From: Aquirhabdus sp.
GTDB taxonomy: Bacteria > Pseudomonadota > Gammaproteobacteria > Pseudomonadales > Moraxellaceae
Direction of reading: 5' to 3'
Length of the DNA stretch: 19,783 bases
NCBI GenBank assembly: GCA_030150135.1
Contig: JASLGO010000091.1
Coordinates: 1 to 19,783, forward strand
Position 1 is the stretch's first letter, and every line of letters starts with the position of its first letter. The notes under the pieces are model-generated. The model saw only the letters and a program-made list of their open reading frames with translations, searched no databases and had not been told where the DNA came from. Shown piece after piece: positions 7,478 to 15,053 of the stretch. The translations under genes were made by a program, and so were the position numbers.

Positions 7478-8695
7478 TTAAACGTACTGTGCAGCGGCAT
7501 GACCCGAAGCCCACGCCCACTGAAAATTAAAACCGCCCAAATGTCCCGTCACATCTACGACTTCGCCGATGAAATATAAGCCTTTTTGCTTTTTACTTTC
7601 CATGGTTTTAGAGGAGAGTTCGGCCGTATCTACGCCACCTAATGTCACTTCAGCGGTGCGATAACCTTCGGTGCCTGATGGTTTGTGCGACCAGTTTTTC
7701 AGTAAATGCGCGATGTCATCTAAAACGGTATCAGGGATTTGTCCCATCGCGGTTTCGGCATGGGCTTCCCAGAGTAAGGTTTGTAGTTCCAGCACAAGGC
7801 TTTTGACCAGACGATCATAGAGCAGGGTGCGCAGGAGTGATTTTGGATGTTGTTGTTTTTGTTGTTTCAGCCAGTCAGCAAGTTCTGTCTCATCTTCGCT
7901 CGGAAATAAATCCATGCTAATCGATTCGCCGACGTTCCAATAATTCGACACTTGCAATGCCGCAGGACCGCTAATGCCGCGATGGGTAAACAAGATCGCT
8001 TCACTAAACGCAGCCGTGTCACTGCTCATCGTACCGTCGACTGCGATTCCTGACAAACGCTCCGTTACAGCTTTAAAGCCATCAGTAAAAGTAAACGGAA
8101 CCAAGCCAGCGCGTAACGGTAAGATGGTGTGTCCAAACTGCTTGGCAATGTCATAGCCAAAGCCACTTGAGCCGAGTGTTGGAATTGATAAACCACCAGT
8201 CGCAATGACCAGAGATTCAGCGAAATAGGTGCCTTGACTTGAGGTCAGTTTAAATCGTGCTGAAGGGTTTTCTTTGCAGCCTTCAATCGTCTGAATTTGT
8301 GTCACTTCGCAATGAGTTTTGATCGCCACGTTTACTTTTTCGCATTCCGCCAGCAACATATTGAGGATGTCTTTGGCAGAATCATTACAGAACAATTGAC
8401 CATGTTTGCGTTCGTGATAGGGGATTTTGTACTTTTCCACCATCGCGATGAAATCCCACTGGGTATAGCGATTCAGCGCTGAAATACAGAAATGTGGATT
8501 GTCAGAAATGAAGTTTTCAGGTTCGACAAATAGGTTGGTCATATTGCAACGACCGCCGCCTGACATGAGGATTTTTTTGCCGACTTTATTGCTGCTATCG
8601 AGCACCAGCACACGTCGTCCGCGTTGCCCTGCATGGCTTGCACACATGAGTCCTGATGCGCCTGCGCCGATGATGATGACGTCGTAAAAACTCAT
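7478..8695 (-). CDS. NAD(P)/FAD-dependent oxidoreductase, BaiN/YhiN (HI0933) family
   Basis: This 405-residue flavoprotein begins with a dinucleotide-binding fold (IIIGAGASGLMCA, about residues 7-19) that follows the first strand directly. SGGGRCNMTN (about 45-54) is the hallmark of the HI0933/YhiN family, and a second nucleotide motif, ATGGLS, lies near 165. The C-terminal stretch GEVVDVTGHLGGFNFQWAWASG is the conserved FAD-contacting end of the family. The length is typical (about 390-410). Physiological substrates of most members are unknown; BaiN of gut clostridia was proposed to reduce bile-acid intermediates, which should not be transferred to this organism. The start at 8695 gives the expected short N terminus. 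The PACE transporter gene follows after 20 bases. Confidence 0.92.
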   Translation of the reverse strand: MSFYDVIIIGAGASGLMCASHAGQRGRRVLVLDSSNKVGKKILMSGGGRCNMTNLFVEPENFISDNPHFCISALNRYTQWDFIAMVEKYKIPYHERKHGQLFCNDSAKDILNMLLAECEKVNVAIKTHCEVTQIQTIEGCKENPSARFKLTSSQGTYFAESLVIATGGLSIPTLGSSGFGYDIAKQFGHTILPLRAGLVPFTFTDGFKAVTERLSGIAVDGTMSSDTAAFSEAILFTHRGISGPAALQVSNYWNVGESISMDLFPSEDETELADWLKQQKQQHPKSLLRTLLYDRLVKSLVLELQTLLWEAHAETAMGQIPDTVLDDIAHLLKNWSHKPSGTEGYRTAEVTLGGVDTAELSSKTMESKKQKGLYFIGEVVDVTGHLGGFNFQWAWASGHAAAQYV

Positions 8696-8774
8696 TGAGA
8701 ACCTAAAGCATATAACAAGAAAGGCGACATTATACGTGATTTTGTGGTGAGCTAGGTTTTACAACTCAATAGCT

Positions 8775-8856
8775 CATTGAGCCTGTCGAAATGTGCGGGT
8801 TCAATACAGATGGTAGTTGAGATGGCAACGATGACAGGCTTCAGTGAACTTAGATG
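8775..8856. repeat. Inverted-repeat element, copy 2 (upstream of vapBC)
   Basis: The left end CATTGAGCCTGTCGAAATG and the right end GACAGGCTTCAGTGAACTT are imperfect inverses of each other, with one inserted base in the right arm. Both ends reappear in the same order and orientation at 9549-9653: each copy begins CATTGAGCCTG and ends CAGTGAACTTAGATG. The copy sits between the flavoprotein gene start and the vapBC promoter. Confidence 0.7.
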
Positions 8857-8898
8857 TAATCTTCTTCTTGCAAAATGAAACACCATTTGATGTTTTTG

Positions 8899-8927
8899 AT
8901 GTGTATAATTTACTAATATATACACAT
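8899..8927 (+). promoter_or_regulatory. vapBC promoter with palindromic operator
   Basis: Perfect 9-base inverted arms ATGTGTATA (8899-8907) and TATACACAT (8919-8927) are separated by 11 bases. A consensus -10 box TATAAT lies at 8904-8909, inside the left arm; the matching -35 (around 8881-8887) is weak. VapB proteins bind such palindromes to repress their own promoter, so this is the expected autoregulatory operator, 18 bases ahead of the vapB start. Confidence 0.65.
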
Positions 8928-8944
8928 TAACGGTGGGGCATATT

Positions 8945-9139
8945 ATGCGTACCAATATTGAAATTGATGAAACACTCATGACGAATGTTCTTCATGCGAC
9001 AGGTATAAAAACCAAGAAAGAAGCAGTCGAACAAGGGCTTAAGACTTTGTTACTTTTGAAACAACAGGAAAATATTAAAGAATTTTTTGGCAAACTTGCT
9101 TGGGATGGTGATTTAAATGAGATGCGTACTCGGTCATGA
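8945..9139 (+). CDS. vapB: VapB-family type II antitoxin
   Basis: This 64-residue protein begins MRTNIEIDETLM, the ribbon-helix-helix strand typical of the VapB family that pairs with PIN toxins. A helical KTKKEAVEQGLKTLLLL segment follows, then a toxin-wrapping tail (FFGKLAWDGDLNEMR). It neutralises VapC by blocking the active site and represses the operon through the palindrome just upstream. ATG 8945 is chosen because GGTGGGG lies six bases upstream; a GTG at 8933 in frame falls inside that ribosome site. Its stop overlaps the toxin start in an ATGA, the usual translational coupling. Together with vapC it forms a complete module. Confidence 0.93.
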   Translation: MRTNIEIDETLMTNVLHATGIKTKKEAVEQGLKTLLLLKQQENIKEFFGKLAWDGDLNEMRTRS

Positions 9140-9525
9140 TTATTGTAGATTCGAGTGTTTGGATTGACTTTTTTAATGGTCAGGCAAGTCCCGCGGCACT
9201 CAAGTTAAAAGATTTACTCGGTGTGCAAGTTGTTGCCACTGGTGATTTAATGTTGACTGAAGTTTTACAAGGTTTTCGTGATGATCGCGCGTTTAAACAG
9301 GCGAAAGCTATTTTTGAAACGGTGCCAATTTTGGATATTGGCGGACAACATGTCGCGATCCGAGCAGCAGAAAATTTTAGAGTGTTGCGAAAACAAGGCA
9401 TTACGATTCGTAAAACGATAGACTGTTTGATAGCAACATACTGCATTGAACATGGTCATTCATTATTATGCTCTGATCGAGACTTTATGCCATTTGTAGA
9501 GAAATTAGGTTTAAAGGTTGTTTAA
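9136..9525 (+). CDS. vapC: VapC-family PIN-domain toxin ribonuclease
   Basis: This 129-residue single-domain PIN nuclease cleaves RNA (in studied relatives, initiator or other tRNAs or rRNA) when not held by VapB. The acidic active-site residues are all present: Asp5 in IIVDSSVWID, Glu42 in LTEVLQG, Asp96 in RKTIDCLIA, and Asp114/Asp116 in CSDRDF. The length and the Mg-binding layout are normal, so the toxin looks functional. It overlaps vapB by four bases. The module is bracketed by two same-orientation copies of a small repeat, which suggests it arrived, or can leave, as a unit. The cellular RNA target cannot be read from sequence. Confidence 0.94.
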   Translation: MIIVDSSVWIDFFNGQASPAALKLKDLLGVQVVATGDLMLTEVLQGFRDDRAFKQAKAIFETVPILDIGGQHVAIRAAENFRVLRKQGITIRKTIDCLIATYCIEHGHSLLCSDRDFMPFVEKLGLKVV

Positions 9526-9548
9526 TGTCACTTCAACAAGGAATCGCA

Positions 9549-9653
9549 CATTGAGCCTGCGGTTACTGAGCCAGTCGAAGTATCGAAATACGCGGGGTCA
9601 TTGCAAATTCTAGTGGATATGTTCACCTCGACTCCGCTCAGTGAACTTAGATG
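9549..9653. repeat. Inverted-repeat element, copy 3 (downstream of vapBC)
   Basis: The left part (ACTGAGCCAGTCGAAG, 9565-9580) pairs with the right part (CCTCGACTCCGCTCAGTGAAC, ending at 9645) as an imperfect inverted repeat. The outer ends match copy 2 in sequence and orientation (CATTGAGCCTG at the start, CAGTGAACTTAGATG at the end). The right end stops three bases short of the stop codon of the neighbouring leftward gene. Confidence 0.7.
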
Positions 9654-9656
9654 GAG

Positions 9657-10547
9657 TTATAGGTTGTTAAACCTTTCGCTTAAATTCCCCTGCAAGCCAC
9701 CCGTATGAATCGTCAGAATCTTACTATTCGCTGGAAAATATCCACGTTCAATTAGATCAAAAAGTCCAAACAGCATCTTGCCCGTATAAATTGGTTCGAT
9801 TTCAATGCCAGTGCTGGCTTGAAAATTTCGAATAAAATCTAATAGTTCAGGCGTAGTTTTGGCATAACCACCAAAGTTATAATCAAGGCATAAATCCCAA
9901 TTGCTGCATGTTGTCCATTCCCTAATTTCATTGAATAGGAAGTCGCCTTTTAATGCAGGGAAACCGAGGACTTTTTGCTTTTCATTGGTTGAGTTAATGA
10001 TCCCTGCAATCGTGCCACCTGTACCAACAGCACAGCAGATATAGTCAAAGTCCTGCTTATCTTGCTCGGTCAGGATTTCTTCGCAGCCTCGTATGGCAAG
10101 CGCATTGGTTCCACCTTCTGGAATTAAGTAGAACTCGCCAAATTGCTGTTTTAACTGCGCAATAGAATCATGATCCGTTTTACGTCGGTAATCTGTTCGG
10201 CTGACAAAATGCAGCCGCATCCCTTGTGCTTGAGCCAGCTTTAGCGTTGAATTATCTTGAATTTTATCTGCTAATTCTTCACCGCGAATAATCCCAATGG
10301 TCTGAAAACCATACTCATGTCCTGCCGCGGCGACAGCTGCAATATGGTTGGAATATGCCCCGCCAAAGGTGAGTAGGGTGTTGCAACCTTGCTTTCTTGC
10401 TTCGATCAGGTTGTATTGAAGTTTGTAGTATTTATTGCCTGAAATCGAGGGATGGATGAGGTCGATTCGTTTGAGATAGAGTTGTGTGCCGTTAGGCTGA
10501 GAAACGGGTAATGGGGTGTTTTGAATTGGTTGTGAATGTGTGAGCAT
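9657..10547 (-). CDS. 1-aminocyclopropane-1-carboxylate deaminase/D-cysteine desulfhydrase family PLP enzyme
   Basis: This 296-residue fold-type II PLP enzyme of the tryptophan-synthase-beta superfamily has its likely cofactor lysine at residue 39 in SGNKYYKLQYN. The family loop GGAYSNHIAA lies near 72-81, and a glycine-rich phosphate-binding GTGGTIAG lies near 185. Relatives degrade D-cysteine to pyruvate, H2S and ammonia, or open the ring of ACC. In gammaproteobacteria without plant association the D-cysteine role is more usual, but the sequence does not decide. It starts at ATG 10547, with a perfect TATAAT on the same strand 28 bases upstream. It is transcribed away from the TolB-like gene, and its 3' end touches repeat copy 3. 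It is slightly shorter than typical ACC deaminases (about 340). Confidence 0.86.
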   Translation of the reverse strand: MLTHSQPIQNTPLPVSQPNGTQLYLKRIDLIHPSISGNKYYKLQYNLIEARKQGCNTLLTFGGAYSNHIAAVAAAGHEYGFQTIGIIRGEELADKIQDNSTLKLAQAQGMRLHFVSRTDYRRKTDHDSIAQLKQQFGEFYLIPEGGTNALAIRGCEEILTEQDKQDFDYICCAVGTGGTIAGIINSTNEKQKVLGFPALKGDFLFNEIREWTTCSNWDLCLDYNFGGYAKTTPELLDFIRNFQASTGIEIEPIYTGKMLFGLFDLIERGYFPANSKILTIHTGGLQGNLSERFNNL

Positions 10548-10574
10548 GGCTTTCCAAACAATAACGGTAAGATC

Positions 10575-10601
10575 ATTATACTGAAGTCTTTGGATAAAGA
10601 C
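10575..10601 (-). promoter_or_regulatory. Promoter with overlapping hairpin/operator ahead of the PLP enzyme gene
   Basis: On the minus strand a consensus -10 TATAAT occupies 10580-10575. The small perfect inverted repeat GTCTTT-GGAT-AAAGAC (10586-10601) covers the spacer and reaches the expected -35, which is itself poor. The arrangement would suit a repressor or activator site, but the arms are only six bases. Confidence 0.4.
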
Positions 10602-10751
10602 GCGCTGAGTTGTCTACGCAAATGATCAGGATGATCTATGCATGCTTGGCGTTTTTTTGACAGGTGAGGTGCTATTCGCTTTAGGGTCATATTTCCTAAA
10701 ACTGCGTTGTGTATCTTTGATCAGTCAATGTGAATACAGGGAGTTTATAGC

Positions 10752-11726
10752 ATGAAGCCCAAATCATTTATTGTTTCTGTTCTAACGGCGTGTATGTTTT
10801 TGAGCATCAGTTGTAGCAATGGGTATGCTCAATGTACCAATGATCCGCCAACTGCATCGAATAGCACATTCCCAAGTTCAATCACAGGCAAGCTGGTCTA
10901 CCATAGCTATGTGAACTATGGCGATGGTTCAAGTCAGCTTTGGATATATAATTTTAAGTATCAGATGCTTACGCAAATCAGTAATGCAAGTTGGGGAATT
11001 ACTGACCCGATGAATGCTGTCTGGTCACCTGATGGTAACTGGTTGTTATTTATGGGTATACAGAATAATGCATGGAACATTTTTGCATGGCCGACCAATA
11101 ACAGCCATATTCCGTATAATTTGACCCATTCGACAGGCGCAACGCGTAACGAAGATCCGAAGTTCTCAGCCGATGGGTCGCGGATTATTTTTAAACAAAA
11201 TCTAGCCAATAGTTATTCAGCCCCTTTTCAAGTCGTTGGCGGGGTTCCTTCCATTGGAGCATTGACTAATCTGACCAATAATACGGCGCAGGATTCAATG
11301 CCTTTCTTAACGCCGAATAATACAGGTCTATTATTTGTCGAGGGGTCGGGTGGTGCATTGCAAGTGTATTACAAGAATCTGACGAGTGGGGCAACGCAAT
11401 TATTTTCAGGTTCAGGTTATTATCCGATTGTGCGGTCGGACGCCACGATGTTTTATGCAGATACTACGACGGGTATAGATCAGACTACGTATAAGACCAG
11501 TCTTACAGCACGCCCAATACAAGCCAACTTTAATGATTGCCAAAGTGACAATTCAGACGCTTGGCCAGTCAATGGATCGAATTTGGTATTTTTCAGTGGG
11601 TCACAGATGGGTTATTACCAGATTTATTTGGGTGATTTGAAAACAGGACAACGATGGAGTTTAACGCCACTGGGCATCAATAGTGACACGACACGCTCGT
11701 ATTTAGGTGCATCGTATTTGCCTTAA
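10752..11726 (+). CDS. Exported TolB-like (PD40) beta-propeller protein
   Basis: This 324-residue protein has an N-terminal signal peptide (basic MKPK, a hydrophobic stretch to about residue 20, and a likely signal peptidase I site after NGYA at about 26). A Cys near 21 could suggest a lipoprotein, but SISC is a poor lipobox. The mature part consists of repeated blade motifs of the TolB/WD40-like PD40 type: AVWSPDGNWLLF, PKFSADGSRIIFK and MPFLTPNNTGLLFV at intervals of about 50 residues, plus weaker ones. Such periplasmic propellers usually bind proteins or glycans. This is not TolB itself: it lacks the N-terminal TolB domain and the tol-pal neighbourhood. The start is supported by GGGAG eight bases upstream. 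It stands alone, with gene boundaries on both sides. Confidence 0.8.
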   Translation: MKPKSFIVSVLTACMFLSISCSNGYAQCTNDPPTASNSTFPSSITGKLVYHSYVNYGDGSSQLWIYNFKYQMLTQISNASWGITDPMNAVWSPDGNWLLFMGIQNNAWNIFAWPTNNSHIPYNLTHSTGATRNEDPKFSADGSRIIFKQNLANSYSAPFQVVGGVPSIGALTNLTNNTAQDSMPFLTPNNTGLLFVEGSGGALQVYYKNLTSGATQLFSGSGYYPIVRSDATMFYADTTTGIDQTTYKTSLTARPIQANFNDCQSDNSDAWPVNGSNLVFFSGSQMGYYQIYLGDLKTGQRWSLTPLGINSDTTRSYLGASYLP

Positions 11727-11808
11727 TGTGCTTAGAGTTCCTTGAACACATAACAATATGTCATCAAAGACGATGCTGAGCTGATCATATCTGATATTGA
11801 CTCGCTTT

Positions 11809-11834
11809 CATGCTTCGGATAAACCTGAAGCATG
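11809..11834. promoter_or_regulatory. Inverted repeat upstream of acyl-CoA synthetase gene
   Basis: Perfect 8-base arms CATGCTTC and GAAGCATG are separated by 10 bases, about 40 bases before the start codon of the downstream synthetase. No T run follows on either strand, so an operator or leader-RNA hairpin is more likely than a terminator. No regulator is recognised. Confidence 0.35.
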
Positions 11835-11874
11835 ATCAAAGTCATTACAGCATGAGTCAACAAGGAAGTCGTCT

Positions 11875-13575
11875 ATGTCCGTCAATACACCTGAAAATCT
11901 TCGTAATTTAGTGAATTGCCTTCTGCATTGGGAAAAAACCAAACCTGATGCAGTCTATCTGACGCAGCCTTATGCGGATGGTCGCGTCGTGGATTACACA
12001 TGGCGTGAGGTTGCGGAGCAGGCACGGCGTGGTGCAACTTATTTGCTGTCTTTGAACTTTCCACAGGGCAGCAATATCGGCATTCTCGGTAAGAATAGTG
12101 CGCACTGGATTATTGCTGATCTGGCGATTTGGTTGGCGGGACATGTCAGCGTACCGTTGTATTCAACGCTCAATGCTGAAACGGCACAATATATCTTGAA
12201 AGATAGTGAGGCAAAACTACTAATCCTCGGAAAAATGGATGGCACCACGGATACATGGAACGATGTGAAAGATCATTTACCACCAGACTTACCAATCGTC
12301 AGCTTACCAATGTCACCGCGTCAGGACGTGGTGCAATGGCTTGATCTGATGAAGCAATATGCTCCGCTGCAAGATCAGGAAATTGTACAGCGTGATGACA
12401 ATGCACTGGCAACGATTGTCTACACATCAGGTAGCACAGGACAGCCTAAAGGCGTGATGCACAGTTTCCGTACCATGACTGGCGGTATGCAGGGACTGAA
12501 AGATGAAATGGGCGTGACCGAAAATGATCGTATGTTGTCGTATCTCCCGCTTGCTCATGTGGCAGAACGTGCCGCGGTAGAAACCAATTCGCTCTATTCA
12601 GGTTTCCGATTGTATTTTGCTGAGACGCTGGAGACTTTTCAGACGGATATGAAGCGTGCGCGTCCGACGATTTTTTTCTCTGTTCCTCGGTTATGGACGA
12701 AATTCTATCTGGCGATCAACCATAAGATTTCGCCAGCCAAACAACGTATTTTGTTTGCTATTCCGATTATTTCATCGATTGTAAAAAAGAAAATTCTGAC
12801 CGAACTCGGTATGGATCAGATTCGCTTTGCCTTGACGGGCGCAGCGCCACTGCCGCCAGATATTATTCTGTGGTATCGCAAATTAGGGCTGGAGTTACTT
12901 GAGGTTTATGGCATGAGTGAGGATTTTGGTAATTCTCATCTGTGTCGTCCAGGCAAGGTTCGGATTGGTTATGTAGGCAGCGCAACGCCAGGTACGTTGA
13001 GTCGTATTGCGGAGAATGGCGAACTAGAAGTAAAAAGCCCTAGTCTGATGCTGGGTTATTACAAACTTCCTGAGAAAACAGCCGCTGAAATGACGTCTGA
13101 TGGTTATTTCAAAACAGGTGATCGCGGTGAGTTTGACGAGCAGGGCAGGCTGCGAATTACAGGGCGCGTGAAGGAGTTATTTAAGACCAGTAAAGGCAAG
13201 TATATTGCGCCTGCGCCAATCGAGAATAAGTTCAATCATCCTCGTCTGGAAGTGACGTGCGTGACAGGGCCGAATTTGCCGCAGCCGTTTATTTTGCTGA
13301 TGTTGTCGTTGGATACGCGTCAGGCATTGGATGAAGGTCGGCTTAGTCGTGATGCACTGACCGCTGAGTTTGAGCAGTTGCTGAGTCAGGTGAATGCAAC
13401 GTTGGAAGATCATGAGAAGCTCGCGTTTGCAGTGGTGGTGAAAGATCAGTGGACGATGGAGAATGGTTTCCTAACCCCGACTATGAAGATCAAACGAAAT
13501 GTGATCGAGGCGCGTTATTTGCCGTTGGCGGAGGGTTGGCAAGGTATTGGTAAGAAAGTGATTTGGGAGGGGTGA
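11875..13575 (+). CDS. AMP-binding long-chain acyl-CoA synthetase
   Basis: This 566-residue ANL-superfamily adenylate-forming ligase activates a fatty acid with ATP and joins it to CoA. The P-loop YTSGSTGQPKG is at 183-193. The linker motif EVYGMSED is at 343-350 and the adenylate-binding GDRGEFD at 415-421. The hinge RITGRVKELFKTSKGKYI is at 427-444, with the GKY(I/V)AP feature of long-chain synthetases. The final catalytic-lysine region near the C terminus (LTPTMKIKRN) is present, so the enzyme appears complete. Sequence style is closer to the stand-alone FadD15/ACSBG-like ligases than to E. coli FadD; the exact substrate chain is unknown. The start is backed by AAGGAAG about eight bases upstream. 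It is followed by a REPIN element and appears monocistronic. Confidence 0.9.
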   Translation: MSVNTPENLRNLVNCLLHWEKTKPDAVYLTQPYADGRVVDYTWREVAEQARRGATYLLSLNFPQGSNIGILGKNSAHWIIADLAIWLAGHVSVPLYSTLNAETAQYILKDSEAKLLILGKMDGTTDTWNDVKDHLPPDLPIVSLPMSPRQDVVQWLDLMKQYAPLQDQEIVQRDDNALATIVYTSGSTGQPKGVMHSFRTMTGGMQGLKDEMGVTENDRMLSYLPLAHVAERAAVETNSLYSGFRLYFAETLETFQTDMKRARPTIFFSVPRLWTKFYLAINHKISPAKQRILFAIPIISSIVKKKILTELGMDQIRFALTGAAPLPPDIILWYRKLGLELLEVYGMSEDFGNSHLCRPGKVRIGYVGSATPGTLSRIAENGELEVKSPSLMLGYYKLPEKTAAEMTSDGYFKTGDRGEFDEQGRLRITGRVKELFKTSKGKYIAPAPIENKFNHPRLEVTCVTGPNLPQPFILLMLSLDTRQALDEGRLSRDALTAEFEQLLSQVNATLEDHEKLAFAVVVKDQWTMENGFLTPTMKIKRNVIEARYLPLAEGWQGIGKKVIWEG

Positions 13576-13609
13576 TTTCGGTTCTTGGAAGTCTTCGAGT
13601 CGTTTAGGA

Positions 13610-13699
13610 CGTAGGATGGGCTTTAGCCCATCAAAGCGTATGAGAGTATTAACGTATTTGTGTTCAAATTCGGAGAAATGGGCTAAAGCCCATCCTACG
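13610..13699. repeat. REPIN: two facing REP sequences (GTAG head, GATGGGCTTTAGCCCATC stem)
   Basis: The arms at 13610-13631 and 13678-13699 are exact 22-base inverse complements, 46 bases apart. Each arm is itself a REP: a GTAG tetranucleotide followed by a hairpin (GATGGGCT, TT loop, AGCCCATC; the right copy has one outer mismatch). A pair of REPs in opposite orientation is the REPIN form mobilised in trans by RAYT (Y1 tyrosine) transposases. No RAYT gene is in this window. It lies 35 bases after the acyl-CoA synthetase stop and may protect or end that transcript. Confidence 0.8.
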
Positions 13700-13805
13700 C
13701 TTGCTGAATTGAAAAAGGGTTTTGAGGCGAGAAGGGCGGGGCGGATTATTTGATATTTGAATGATTTTGACCATTCTGATGTAAATTAAGTGGGATTCAG
13801 AATAA

Positions 13806-15023
13806 ATGCTAACTTTTAAGCAGAAAATTGAAAATATAACATTTAAGATAAGCCTTGATTTTGATCTTAAACTAAAGAGGAAGATGAGTAATGCGAAAAA
13901 AAGTCTAACTAATATTCCAATTGATAACTATTTGTTGAGTAAAAGAGAAAAAAACAAGATCTTAAGTGTTTTTGATTCGGTGGGATTGTCACAACAAATA
14001 AAATCGTATGATGAAGTGAAGAAATTCAACAATGTATTTTTTGGATTTAGTCTATTTTTAAGATTAAATCGTTTTCATATATTTAAGAAATTCGATTTAT
14101 TATTAAAACATGCACATCTCGTAGATTTATTATGTGAGGTAGCCGACTCAACTGATTCTACCGATGAGGATATACAACGATGTATAGATAATCTGGAGAA
14201 ATTCTTTAATGATTTTGGTGAAATGACGCCGTCACCAGAGCTTAACGATGTTCTTTCGCGCTGCAGAAACTGTTCGCTAACTCAAAATAAAGACGTACTG
14301 GATCCTTATTTTGCATACCTGATTTTTTCGATCTTTGCACATTTGGATGTAATTATTCATTACTCTGCATTCCCTTCCATTGAACCAATCTGTTTAGGTT
14401 GGCTATTTATGAAAAAAATAGATCCTAATAAATGGGATCAAAATGGGGCTGCAAAAAACCAACATAAGGCAATGTGGACAAATCCTGGAAGGTCGCTCAT
14501 AAAATTGATGACGGCGTTTGTTTCATTTCATAAAAATAATCAAGTAATGCCTAAGAAATTATATGGCTTGAACCTATTGGATATCCTTGGGAGTTGTGAG
14601 AGTGATGAGGATGATAAGCGCGCCAATTTGATTAAATTTGTACAAGAAGGACGCAAGCTATCTTTCGCAGAGTTTAGTTGGATACTAAATGATGAGAAAT
14701 TGAGCTTGGATTTATCAGATGTCAGTAATGAAATAAAGTTAGAAACGCTTAATATTCTTAAAGGATTAGATTCTGATCAAAATAAAGAAAGTGATTCAAT
14801 GGGCTTTAACAATTTAATAGGCATTTGGTTAGTTTATTGGTTCTTTCAGTTTTTGTATGAACGTCAGGAAGATAGTAATAAAAACCAAGCAACCTATCAT
14901 GGGTATTATTACAACCTTTGGGAGCTATTTAGCCAGCATTATGGTAAGAAACGAGAAGCCGGTCCTAAATTTAAATGGTCTCAGGAATTGATTGAGTTAG
15001 CCGAACAACCTTGCCCAAGCTAA
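13806..15023 (+). CDS. Orphan hypothetical protein, 405 aa, AT-rich
   Basis: I do not recognise this protein. It has 405 residues, is rich in Lys, Asn, Ser, Phe and Leu, has no signal peptide, and looks like a soluble all-helical protein. Patches of aromatic hydrophobics (YFAYLIFSIFAHLDVIIHY, about residues 167-185; LIGIWLVYWFFQFLYER, about 336-352) resemble buried helices more than clean membrane spans. There are acidic stretches (ADSTDSTDEDIQ, near 112-123; GSCESDEDD, near 263-271). Codon and base use is visibly more AT-rich than in flanking genes (frequent AAA, AAT, ATA, AGA), which suggests acquisition. ATG 13806 has a weak ribosome site; ATG 13884 follows AGAGGAAG but with very short spacing. 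It lies between a REPIN and the convergent oxygenase operon, with only 30 bases between the converging stops. Confidence 0.75.
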   Translation: MLTFKQKIENITFKISLDFDLKLKRKMSNAKKSLTNIPIDNYLLSKREKNKILSVFDSVGLSQQIKSYDEVKKFNNVFFGFSLFLRLNRFHIFKKFDLLLKHAHLVDLLCEVADSTDSTDEDIQRCIDNLEKFFNDFGEMTPSPELNDVLSRCRNCSLTQNKDVLDPYFAYLIFSIFAHLDVIIHYSAFPSIEPICLGWLFMKKIDPNKWDQNGAAKNQHKAMWTNPGRSLIKLMTAFVSFHKNNQVMPKKLYGLNLLDILGSCESDEDDKRANLIKFVQEGRKLSFAEFSWILNDEKLSLDLSDVSNEIKLETLNILKGLDSDQNKESDSMGFNNLIGIWLVYWFFQFLYERQEDSNKNQATYHGYYYNLWELFSQHYGKKREAGPKFKWSQELIELAEQPCPS

Positions 15024-15053
15024 TGTTGATTAGGCAAGATAGTCCTTACCAAG

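Noticed and set aside
10657..10662. Consensus -35 TTGACA ahead of the beta-propeller gene
   Set aside because: No acceptable -10 at 15-19 bases, so a promoter cannot be fixed.
10752..10835. Lipoprotein signal in the beta-propeller protein
   Set aside because: The residues before Cys21 (SIS) do not fit a lipobox well; an ordinary signal peptidase I site fits better.
15010..15038. CTTGCC/GGCAAG hairpin between the orphan gene and the oxygenase as a terminator
   Set aside because: Only six paired bases, a long loop and no T run on either strand.
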